DNA of 64,000 bases from positions 62,001-126,000 of the forward strand of contig NZ_AUGD01000011.1 in NCBI RefSeq assembly GCF_000426845.1. The letters are read 5' to 3'. Positions 25,889 to 32,943 of the stretch are shown piece after piece. Source of the stretch: Bradyrhizobium sp. in8p8. Its GTDB lineage: Bacteria; Pseudomonadota; Alphaproteobacteria; Rhizobiales; Xanthobacteraceae. The first letter of the stretch is position 1. Each line of letters begins with the position of its first letter. Below the pieces are notes generated by a model. That model worked only from the letters and a program-made list of their open reading frames with translations, did no database searches and had not been told where the DNA came from. The position numbers were made by a program, and so were the translations under genes.

Positions 25889-28180
25889 ATGACCGCTGCA
25901 GCTCCCGAGCCCAAGGCGAATATGGGAACACCCGTGCCGCGCTATGATGCGGCCGCAAAAGTCACGGGGCGGGCGACCTATGCCGCCGACATGCCGCTGG
26001 ACAATCCGGCCTACGCCTTCCTGGTCACCAGCGCCATCGCCAAGGGCCGCATCGACCGCTTCGACCTCGACGATGCCAGGCGAGTCCGCGGAGTGATCGA
26101 GATCGTTACGCATGAGAATGCGCCGAAGCTGAAGGAATCGAAGTTGTTCAGCAATGGTGGCTATGCCGGCACTACGATCCAGCCGCTGAAATCGGTCGAA
26201 ATTGCGCATGACGGCCAGATCATCGCTGTGATCGTCGCCGAAAGCTACGAGGCGGCGCGCGAGGCCGCCAACCGCGTCAAGGTCAGCTGTACGGTCAGCG
26301 CGCCGAGCGCGACTTTCGATTCGCCCGGTGCAACGACCGCGGCCGCGAAGGGACAGAACGCGCAGTTCAAGGAGGACCCGAAGGTCGGCGATTTCGCCAA
26401 GGCGTTCGAGGAGGCCGAGGTCAAGCTGACTGCCGCCTACGACACGCCGGCGCAGCACCACAATCCGATGGAGCTTTTTACGACCAGCTGCGCCTGGATG
26501 GGCGACAACCTCGTCATCTATGAGGGCAGTCAATACGTCTATGGCTTGAAGAACGGCGTTGCCGAGCAACTCGGCATCGACGCCGACAAGGTGCGGGTGG
26601 TCAATCCCTATGTCGGCGGCGGGTTCGGCTCGCGGGGCTCTATGACGCCGCGTACCGCCATCATCGCCGCGATCGCCAAGCGTCTGAATCGTCCGATCAA
26701 GCTCGTCCCGACCCGCGATCAGGGTTTCACCATCACGACGTACCGCGCAGAGACGCGTCATGAGATCAGGCTCGGCGCGAGCCGTGACGGCAGGCTGGTG
26801 GCCTTGAGGCATGCGGGGTTCGAGGTCTCCTCGCGCCCGGACGCCTATTGCGTCGGTGGGACCAAGACGACGACGCGACTCTATGCCTGCCCGAATGTCG
26901 ACAGCCTGGTGTCGATCGTGCGTGCCGATCGCAACACGCCCGGTTTCATGCGCTCGCCCCCGGAGGTGCCGTACCTGTTCGCGCTCGAGAGCGCCTTGGA
27001 CGAGCTCGCCGTGAAGCTTGATATGGATCCCATCGAGCTTCGCCGCATCAACGATGCCACCAACGAGCCGATCGATGGCAAGCCTTACACCTCGCGATCG
27101 CTCATGGCGTGTTTCGATGAAGCCGCCAAGGCGTTCGGCTGGTCGCAGCGCTCGCCGCAGCCGAAATCGATGTCCGACGGCGACTGGCTGATCGGCTACG
27201 GCTGCGCCGCCACCTGCTATCCGACGCAGATGGCGCCATGTGCCGCACGCGTGCGCTTGCAGCGCGACGGCCGTACCCGTGTCGAGATCGCCGGCCACGA
27301 GATCGGCACCGGGGCCTATACAATCATAGCCCAGACGGCGGCCGAGCGGCTCGGCGTGCCGCTCGAAAAGGTCGCGGTCTTCATAGGGGACAGCGACCTG
27401 CCGCCTGCGCCGGTCGCCGGCGGCTCCAACTCGACGGCCAGCACCTGCTCGGCAGTGATGATGGTGTGCGATCAGATCCGGCAGCGTCTGCTCAAGGCGG
27501 TGATGCCGAGCGACAGCCTCGCCGACAAGGCCAAGGAGACCGTCGGCATCAGTCCTGCACCCTCGACTCAGGCTGCGAAGAGCGACCGCCCTCTCGATAT
27601 CGAGAAGGCCTTCGATGCGCTCGGCGTCGGGATCGTCGAGGAGTATGGCGAGTGGAAGCCGGACGGTGCGCCGATGGACTCGTTCACGGCCATGCACCGC
27701 GGACAGCCGCGGTTCGTCGGCGGTCATCAAATGAAAGACAAGATCGCCTACGCCTTCGGCGCTGAGTTCGTCGAGGTCCGCATCAACCGTTTCACGCACG
27801 AGATCCGCTGCCCTCGCCTTGTCGGCGCTTTCGCTGCGGGCCGCATCATGAATTCGCGCACGGCGCGCAGCCAGCTCATGGGCGGCCTGATCTGGGGCAT
27901 GTCTTCGGCGCTGCTGGAGGCCACCGAGATCGACGAACGCTATGCGCGCTACGTCAACGACAATCTCGCCGATTACCTCGTGCCCGTGAACGCCGACGTC
28001 CCCGGCGTCGAGGTCATCATGCTTTCCGAGCAGGACGACCACATCAACCCGGCGGGCGCAAAGGGCCTCGGCGAGCTCGGCAATGTCGGCACCAATGCGG
28101 CGATCTGCAACGCGATCTATCACGCCACCGGCCAGCGTATCCGCAGGCTGCCGGTACGGCTGGAAAATATCGAAGTCTAG
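25889..28180 (+). CDS. Aldehyde oxidoreductase molybdenum subunit (PaoC-like)
   Basis: This 763-residue catalytic subunit binds the molybdopterin cofactor and oxidises an aldehyde or N-heterocycle. Visible are the N-terminal TGRATYAADMPL, the cofactor-binding GGGFGSRGSM (about 245-254), GHEIGTGAYTI, and the catalytic Glu in GAKGLGELGNVG near the C-terminus (about 724-735). Its length and partners match PaoC. No XdhC/PaoD-type cofactor-maturation gene follows within the window, unlike the E. coli paoABCD operon, so that factor must come from elsewhere. The true substrate is unknown. Confidence 0.9.
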   Translation: MTAAAPEPKANMGTPVPRYDAAAKVTGRATYAADMPLDNPAYAFLVTSAIAKGRIDRFDLDDARRVRGVIEIVTHENAPKLKESKLFSNGGYAGTTIQPLKSVEIAHDGQIIAVIVAESYEAAREAANRVKVSCTVSAPSATFDSPGATTAAAKGQNAQFKEDPKVGDFAKAFEEAEVKLTAAYDTPAQHHNPMELFTTSCAWMGDNLVIYEGSQYVYGLKNGVAEQLGIDADKVRVVNPYVGGGFGSRGSMTPRTAIIAAIAKRLNRPIKLVPTRDQGFTITTYRAETRHEIRLGASRDGRLVALRHAGFEVSSRPDAYCVGGTKTTTRLYACPNVDSLVSIVRADRNTPGFMRSPPEVPYLFALESALDELAVKLDMDPIELRRINDATNEPIDGKPYTSRSLMACFDEAAKAFGWSQRSPQPKSMSDGDWLIGYGCAATCYPTQMAPCAARVRLQRDGRTRVEIAGHEIGTGAYTIIAQTAAERLGVPLEKVAVFIGDSDLPPAPVAGGSNSTASTCSAVMMVCDQIRQRLLKAVMPSDSLADKAKETVGISPAPSTQAAKSDRPLDIEKAFDALGVGIVEEYGEWKPDGAPMDSFTAMHRGQPRFVGGHQMKDKIAYAFGAEFVEVRINRFTHEIRCPRLVGAFAAGRIMNSRTARSQLMGGLIWGMSSALLEATEIDERYARYVNDNLADYLVPVNADVPGVEVIMLSEQDDHINPAGAKGLGELGNVGTNAAICNAIYHATGQRIRRLPVRLENIEV

Positions 28181-28240
28181 AGGGTGGAAACGGCGGCGGC
28201 GTTGGGTTAGACACCTCCCGCCTCAAATGGAAGGTGTCTT

Positions 28241-28705
28241 ATGCAGCGTTTTCAGCGCGTGCTCCTCGCTATCATGTCGGCACTCGCGATCACCGTGATC
28301 GCAGGCGTAACCGATTTCGTTTCCACCCCGGCCTCGGCCCAGACCGCAGGAAAGACCATGACCACAGCTTCAGGCTTGCAGATCATCGACTCGACCGTCG
28401 GCACCGGTGCCTCGCCGCAGCCCGGCCAGATCTGCGTGATGCACTATACCGGCTGGCTCTATGAGAACGGGCAGAAGGGCAAGAAATTCGACTCCTCCGT
28501 CGATCGCAAGGAGCCGTTCGAATTCCCGATCGGCAAGGGCCGCGTCATTGCCGGTTGGGACGAAGGCGTTGCCTCGATGAAGGTCGGCGGCAAGCGCACG
28601 CTGATCATTCCGCCGCAGCTCGGCTACGGCGCTCGCGGCGCCGGCGGCGTGATCCCGCCGAACGCGACGCTGATGTTCGACGTGGAATTGCTCGCGGTGA
28701 AGTGA
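28241..28705 (+). CDS. FKBP-type peptidyl-prolyl isomerase, exported
   Basis: A 154-residue isomerase with a signal peptide (VLLAIMSALAITVIAG...ASAQ) and one FKBP domain from about residue 45: GLQIIDSTVGTGASPQPGQICVMHYTGWLYENG, FDSSVDRKEPFEFPIGKGRVIAGWDEGVASMKVGGKR and the closing PPNATLMFDVELLAV. The aromatic pocket residues are present, so proline isomerase activity in the periplasm is expected. It starts 60 bp after the molybdenum-subunit gene on the same strand and may assist its folding, but that link is only positional. Confidence 0.9.
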   Translation: MQRFQRVLLAIMSALAITVIAGVTDFVSTPASAQTAGKTMTTASGLQIIDSTVGTGASPQPGQICVMHYTGWLYENGQKGKKFDSSVDRKEPFEFPIGKGRVIAGWDEGVASMKVGGKRTLIIPPQLGYGARGAGGVIPPNATLMFDVELLAVK

Positions 28706-28714
28706 TGGCGCCGC

Positions 28715-28815
28715 CGTCATTCCGGGCCGGCTCGGAGAGCCGAACCCGGAATCTCGAGGTCCCTGGTTGCGCAATCGCACACCTGGGGTCTGGCACCTGC
28801 GCACCATCCCGGACA
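28715..28815. repeat. Intergenic palindromic element, type A (decayed)
   Basis: It begins with CGTCATTCCGGG like the copies at 40507, 45295 and 52081, has an internal TGCGCAAT segment shared with the 45295 copy, and ends in a degenerate CCCGGACATG. It lies just past the FKBP stop codon. Confidence 0.55.
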
Positions 28816-28828
28816 TGAAAATACAAAA

Positions 28829-28854
28829 AAAGACCGGCCTTTCGGCCGGTCTTT
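28829..28854. terminator. Bidirectional rho-independent terminator
   Basis: AAAGACCGGCC-TTTC-GGCCGGTCTTT is a perfect 11-bp hairpin between convergent genes. Read on the minus strand it is followed by seven T residues, a strong terminator for csbD; on the plus strand a weaker CTTTCGCTTT follows, for the FKBP operon. Confidence 0.85.
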
Positions 28855-28874
28855 CGCTTTCAGATCACTGCGTG

Positions 28875-29093
28875 CTACTCGGTCGCACGCTTGGCGGCCG
28901 CAGCGGCGCGGTCCATCGCTTCCTTCCCGGCGTCCTTGGCGTCGCCCATGGCCTGCTGGCCCTTGCCCTTGGCCTCCTGGACCACGCCTTCGCCTTTCAT
29001 GCGATCGGAGCCCGTGGCTTCGCCGATGCCCTGCTTGGCGTTGCCAATGGCTTCGTTGGCGGTGCCCTTGATCTTGTCGGTCGTGCTACCCAT
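28875..29093 (-). CDS. CsbD-family stress protein
   Basis: This 72-residue hydrophilic protein has the CsbD repeat: STTDKIKGTANEAIGNAKQGIGEATGS, KGEGVVQEAKGKGQQAMGDAKDAGKEAM. It is rich in Ala, Gly, Lys and Glu with no hydrophobic core, as in the intrinsically mobile CsbD family. CsbD genes are typical general-stress genes, though the biochemical role is unknown. A GGAAGGAGAG ribosome-binding site supports the ATG at 29093. An exact EcfG promoter lies 32-56 bp upstream, and a strong terminator follows the gene. Confidence 0.9.
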   Translation of the reverse strand: MGSTTDKIKGTANEAIGNAKQGIGEATGSDRMKGEGVVQEAKGKGQQAMGDAKDAGKEAMDRAAAAAKRATE

Positions 29094-29124
29094 GAAACTC
29101 TCCTTCCATTTTGCTCGCATTGAC

Positions 29125-29149
29125 AACGCCCGGTGGCTACGAGGGTTCC
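29125..29149 (-). promoter_or_regulatory. EcfG-type general stress promoter of csbD
   Basis: On the minus strand GGAAC (29149-29145), 16 bp, CGTT (29128-29125). This exactly matches the EcfG consensus and predicts a leader of about 25 nt before the csbD ATG. Confidence 0.75.
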
Positions 29150-29220
29150 GATTTTGGTCTGGCTAGTGGGCGCTGCTTTGGTTAGTTTGCCGCGCACGGA
29201 ACCAACAGAAAGCAAGTCCC

Positions 29221-29730
29221 ATGACCGGCCATGACCATTCGCATTCCCACCATGACCACGATCATGATCGCTGGAAACATGACGGCGTGCGCGTCATTCC
29301 CGGTAACCAGCTCGACACCAACGTGCCGTCGACGGCAGGCATGGACCGCGCCGCCGCCATCAACTTCGCACGCGTCGGCGCGCAGAAACTGTGGGCTGGC
29401 ACGGTCAGCATCAAGCCGGATGCGAAGACCGGCGCACATCATCACGGCCATCTCGAAAGCGTCATCTATGTGGTGAAGGGAAAGGCGCGGATGCGCTGGG
29501 GCGAGAGCCTGCAGTTCACCGCCGAAGCCGGCCCCGGCGACTTCATCTTCGTCCCGCCCTATGTGCCGCACCAGGAGATCAACGCCAGCCCGGACGAGGT
29601 GCTGGAGTGCGTTCTGGTGCGCAGCGACGGCGAGGCGGTGGCGATCAACCTCGACATCGAGCCGGTCGAGAAACCCGAGACCGTGCTGTGGATCGACCCG
29701 GTGCACCGGGATCCCAACGAGAAGAAGTGA
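29221..29730 (+). CDS. Cupin-domain protein with His-rich N-terminus
   Basis: A 169-residue single-cupin protein. The N-terminus is a His/Asp run (MTGHDHSHSHHDHDHDRW) of a kind that binds divalent metals. The cupin motif 1 is AHHHGHLESVIYVVKGKARMRWGE (two His and Glu ligands) and motif 2 is GDFIFVPPYVPHQEINAS (third His), so a mononuclear metal site is predicted. Substrate is unknown; such proteins range from dioxygenases to isomerases. The ATG follows AAGCAAGTCCC, a weak ribosome-binding site. It shares a 127-bp promoter region with the divergent csbD. Confidence 0.85.
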   Translation: MTGHDHSHSHHDHDHDRWKHDGVRVIPGNQLDTNVPSTAGMDRAAAINFARVGAQKLWAGTVSIKPDAKTGAHHHGHLESVIYVVKGKARMRWGESLQFTAEAGPGDFIFVPPYVPHQEINASPDEVLECVLVRSDGEAVAINLDIEPVEKPETVLWIDPVHRDPNEKK

Positions 29731-29857
29731 GCCGCCCCAGGGTTGATGGGAATCGGTACAATAGAGCCACGCAAGCGGGATCAAAAAATACTCGGAAGTG
29801 ATGTCGGATGGCGGTCTTGCCGGCCGTCCTTGGGCAGAACCCGCCAAGGAGCTTCCG

Positions 29858-30286
29858 ATGCCCAAGATGATCTTCGTCAACCTGCCGGTGACCGACCTCA
29901 AGCGCGCGACCGCCTTCTACGAGGCGGTCGGCGCGGTCAAGAATCCGCAATTTTGCGACGAGACCGCAAGCTGCATGGTCTTTTCCGAGACCATCTACGC
30001 CATGCTGCTGACGCACGACAAATTTCGCCAGTTCACGCCGAAGCCGATCGCGGACGCCAGGACCTCGAATCAGGTGCTGCTCTGCCTGTCTGCTGACAGC
30101 CGCAGCGATGTCGACGACATCATTGTCAAGGCCGCGGCCGCGGGCGGAGTAGCAGATCCAAGCCCGAAGGACGAATACAGCTTCATGTACGGCCGTAGTT
30201 TCGAGGACCCGGACGGCCATATGTGGGGAGTGAACTGGATGAATCTCGCGGCCGCCCCCCTGCAGCCCGACTTGGCGAACGTCTGA
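29858..30286 (+). CDS. VOC-superfamily protein (glyoxalase/extradiol fold)
   Basis: A 142-residue vicinal-oxygen-chelate protein: IFVNLPVTDLKRATAFYEAVGA opens the fold, and GRSFEDPDGHMWGVNWMN closes it. A Glu-type ligand position is replaced by context that does not define a known enzyme, so the reaction is unassigned. AAGGAG 7 bp before the ATG at 29858 fixes the start, trimming 20 residues from the longest frame. It precedes a second VOC gene by 35 bp; the two are probably co-transcribed. Confidence 0.85.
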   Translation: MPKMIFVNLPVTDLKRATAFYEAVGAVKNPQFCDETASCMVFSETIYAMLLTHDKFRQFTPKPIADARTSNQVLLCLSADSRSDVDDIIVKAAAAGGVADPSPKDEYSFMYGRSFEDPDGHMWGVNWMNLAAAPLQPDLANV

Positions 30287-30321
30287 GCCGAGCCCGGCAG
30301 ATCTGAAGAGGAGCATTCACG

Positions 30322-30810
30322 ATGTCCAAGCTCGTGCCCTGCATGTGGTTCGACGGCGATGCCGAAGAGGCCGCAAAATTCTACGTCTCGCTGGTCCCGA
30401 ATTCGGAGATCACGCACGTTCAGCACAACGTTTCGGACGGCCCCTCCGGCAAGGAAGGCTCGGTTCTCGTCGTCGAATTCACGATAGCCGGGCAGCCCCT
30501 GGTGGCGCTCAATGGCGGCATGAAAATGGAGTACACCCACGCGATCTCGCTGATGATCCATTGCGACGACCAGGCCCAGGTCGACAGCGTCTGGAACGCG
30601 TTCCTCGCCCATGGCGCCAAGGAAGAACAATGCGGCTGGCTCAGGGATCGCTGGGGCGTGGCCTGGCAGGTGGTCCCGACAGTAATGTTCGAATTCCTGT
30701 CGAGCCCGGACAAGGCAGCGGCCGCGCGCGCAATGCAGGCCATGATGAAGATGGTGAAGCTCGACGTGGACGTGCTGCGTCGGGCCTTCGAGGGCAAGTC
30801 GGCGGCGTGA
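30322..30810 (+). CDS. VOC-superfamily protein, PhnB-like
   Basis: A 162-residue protein of the PhnB-like branch ('3-demethylubiquinone-9 3-methyltransferase domain', a name that does not reflect activity). The pattern is KLVPCMWFDGDAEEAAKFYVSLVPNSEI, FTIAGQPLVALNGG, ISLMIHCDDQAQVDSVWNAF, and CGWLRDRWGVAWQVVP. No catalytic role is proven for this branch. AGAGGAG precedes the ATG. It follows another VOC gene and is convergent with the outer-membrane barrel gene, with a repeat element between them. Confidence 0.87.
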   Translation: MSKLVPCMWFDGDAEEAAKFYVSLVPNSEITHVQHNVSDGPSGKEGSVLVVEFTIAGQPLVALNGGMKMEYTHAISLMIHCDDQAQVDSVWNAFLAHGAKEEQCGWLRDRWGVAWQVVPTVMFEFLSSPDKAAAARAMQAMMKMVKLDVDVLRRAFEGKSAA

Positions 30811-30838
30811 GCCGCAGGCCCGTGCCATGCACGCGCTG

Positions 30839-30945
30839 TGATCGCCCGGCTTGACCGGGCGATCCAGTACTCCAAGACGGCAGTGATTGAGCGGATGGTT
30901 GCGGCGTTCCGGATGCCCCGGTCAAGCCGTGGCATGACGGCGGGT
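30839..30945. repeat. Intergenic palindromic element, type C
   Basis: It opens with a perfect hairpin ATCGCCCGG-CTTGA-CCGGGCGAT (30841-30863) and ends with GGATGCCCCGGTCAAGCC and GGCATGACGG (30916-30945), so the CCGGTCAAGCC motif appears at both ends in opposite orientation. The hairpin may also end transcription of the VOC genes, although no T-run follows. Confidence 0.5.
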
Positions 30946-30964
30946 GTGAGGCGAAGCCTCGCTG

Positions 30965-32116
30965 CTAGTAATTGATCCGCAACCCCACGCCGCCATGAAT
31001 GGTGTTACCGACCGGCTGTGGACCGAGCGTGCCGTTGGCGAAGAGATCCACGATCCACCCCTTCTGCACGCGGAAGCCAAGGCGGCCGCCATATTCGAAC
31101 CAGCCCTGGTTGCCCATGGTGGGCACCACCGTGCCGTTGCCGGTCACGGTGGCAACGATGCCGCTGTGGCTGGCGAATGACTGTACCCACCCGCCATTGA
31201 TATTGGTCTCGATGTTGCTGCCGAACAGATGCGTCCACTGCCCGCCGATCTTGACGAGGCTGGTGCGGTCGGTGCCATCAGCGATGCTGGCATCGAACGG
31301 ATTGAATGCCACGGCGCTGTCGCTGTAGCCGGAGACGCGTTGCCAGAGCTGCCAGACTTCGATCGAGGCGGCGACCTCGTCGCGCGGCGACAGGCGGCTG
31401 ATCCAGCCGGCGCGGCCGTAGACGGCATAATTGGAGGCATTGGTCGAACTGGTTACGCTCACCGGGCCGAGGCTGGTGTCGTAGCTGCGCGTGTAACGTG
31501 CCTTCTCCCACGGCGTCAGGATTGCGCCGACGTCGAAGAACGGGCGCGACGAGCCCCAATCGGTGAAGTCGTAGCGCAGTGCGAAAGCGCCGATCGGTGC
31601 GCTGGTGATCTTGTAGCCGCCCCCATCGTAATGCGTGTAGGCGATGCCGGCGAGCAGTGACAGATTGTTGGTGAGCGCCTTGCGGCCGTGGATGCCGGCC
31701 GAGAACGAGCCGGCCGAGCCGAACGCGCTGACGCAGTCGCCGCAATTGATCTGCTCGTTGACGCCGAGCAGCACCGTGCCAAGCACCCGGTTGGTGATCA
31801 TCTGGTTGAAACGCTGATTGGCAAGCCCGCCGATCGAATTGCCGCTCGAATCGGCGCCGGTCGGTCCTGACGGCGGAGGATACGGACTCGGTGAAGGCGC
31901 CGGATAGGGGCTCGGTGACGGGGAGGGAGTCGGAGTAGGTGACGGAGACGGTGACGGAGAATAGGTTGGGGACGGAGTGGGATTTGGCTCGCACTCGGAC
32001 CCGCACTCCGATTCCTGCGCAGCCGCCGGGCGGGCATCGAGCGTGGCAAGCGCAAAGGCCGCAGTTGCGGTCAGTGCAACGGCAAGGATGAGGCGCCGTA
32101 CGTTCAACTTTGCCAT
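30965..32116 (-). CDS. Outer-membrane beta-barrel protein with Pro/Ser/Thr-rich stalk
   Basis: This 383-residue protein has a signal peptide (to about residue 34), a mature start ESECGSECEPNP with two cysteines, and a low-complexity Pro-Ser-Thr-Tyr stalk (about 44-84). A C-terminal barrel of about 290 residues, ending in the aromatic GVGLRINY, resembles an autotransporter-type beta-domain. There is no passenger domain. It could be a stalked surface protein or adhesin-like barrel; the function is unknown. It starts 2 bp after the FecR-domain gene, so the two are translated together. The stalk is composed like known targets of protein O-glycosylation, and a GT39-family gene lies directly beyond fecR. 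Confidence 0.75.
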   Translation of the reverse strand: MAKLNVRRLILAVALTATAAFALATLDARPAAAQESECGSECEPNPTPSPTYSPSPSPSPTPTPSPSPSPYPAPSPSPYPPPSGPTGADSSGNSIGGLANQRFNQMITNRVLGTVLLGVNEQINCGDCVSAFGSAGSFSAGIHGRKALTNNLSLLAGIAYTHYDGGGYKITSAPIGAFALRYDFTDWGSSRPFFDVGAILTPWEKARYTRSYDTSLGPVSVTSSTNASNYAVYGRAGWISRLSPRDEVAASIEVWQLWQRVSGYSDSAVAFNPFDASIADGTDRTSLVKIGGQWTHLFGSNIETNINGGWVQSFASHSGIVATVTGNGTVVPTMGNQGWFEYGGRLGFRVQKGWIVDLFANGTLGPQPVGNTIHGGVGLRINY

Positions 32117-32118
32117 CG

Positions 32119-32820
32119 TCAGCGTCCGCACAGCATGCCGTCGTCCTGGACGGCGGGCGTGATGGTCGGCGAGGCGTCGGCGTACTGGTTGACCGCGCAC
32201 AGCCCCGCACTCGCGGCGCAGTTGGCGGCAAAGGTCCAGGGCGGCGTGTTGGATTTGGTGATGCTGACCTTGCCGCCGGTCGAGGTGATGACCGCGGTCT
32301 CGCCGGGCTGGGTGAGCTGCACGCATTGGCCGCTTCTCGTACACACGCTGGCTGCGCCGTCCTGAAGCACGACCACGGAGCGTCCGCGCTGCGAGAGAAT
32401 GTCGAGCGTGGTGCCGCGCACGCCGATGGTCGCGAGCGGCGTGGTGATCTTGTAGGCGGCCTTGTCGGAGTTGCCGGTGACAAAGCGGAATGCGCCGGTG
32501 GTCATGCGGATTGCGACGTCGCGATAGCTGTGCTCGTCGTTGAAGACGGTACGGTCGAGCTTCAGCGTGGCACTCGGCCCGAGCGACAGGTTGGTGCTGT
32601 CGGCCATCACGAAACGTGCCGCGCTGTCGGCACCGGTGCGTACGGTCTCATCGCGCAGCATGCTGTCGCCGACGTTGATCGGCGTCGTGGTTGCGGCGAC
32701 GCGCACCACTTCGTTCTGGATCACGACGGCCTGGCCGACGCGTGTCTGCGCCGGTGCAGCAGATGCTGTGCACAATGCGGCCGACGACAGGATGGAGAAA
32801 AGCCAAAAACGCAAATTCAT
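32119..32820 (-). CDS. FecR-domain periplasmic protein
   Basis: A 233-residue exported protein: signal peptide NLRFWLFSILSSAALCTASAAPAQ, then a FecR domain with GDSMLRDETVRTGADSAARFVMADSTNLSLGPSATLKLD and ATIGVRGTTLDILSQRG. Classical FecR is an anti-sigma protein with a membrane anchor, but this one has no cytoplasmic or membrane part after the signal and no sigma gene nearby. It belongs to the free-standing periplasmic FecR-domain type of unknown role. Two cysteine pairs (VCTRSGQC and ANCAASAGLC) may form disulfides. The gene is immediately upstream of the barrel gene. Confidence 0.8.
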   Translation of the reverse strand: MNLRFWLFSILSSAALCTASAAPAQTRVGQAVVIQNEVVRVAATTTPINVGDSMLRDETVRTGADSAARFVMADSTNLSLGPSATLKLDRTVFNDEHSYRDVAIRMTTGAFRFVTGNSDKAAYKITTPLATIGVRGTTLDILSQRGRSVVVLQDGAASVCTRSGQCVQLTQPGETAVITSTGGKVSITKSNTPPWTFAANCAASAGLCAVNQYADASPTITPAVQDDGMLCGR

Positions 32821-32943
32821 TTCGCAACCGATCGATGTGTCCCTGATCGTACCGGATCGCGCGCGCTTGCGATGTGGCGGAATTATCACAAGCGGCGCGG
32901 GACGTGCGCTATGCTTAGTGACAGTTGCGGCAGAATGCGTTCA

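Noticed and set aside
25859..28123. 754-residue open frame antisense to the molybdenum subunit gene
   Set aside because: It is a high-GC mirror frame: Arg/His/Asp-rich with no domain, and the opposite strand has a complete PaoC-like protein.
32110..32943. N-terminal extension that would make the GT39 protein 730 residues
   Set aside because: The extra 278 residues are antisense to fecR and have no protein-like pattern; PMT-type proteins begin near the first membrane helix.
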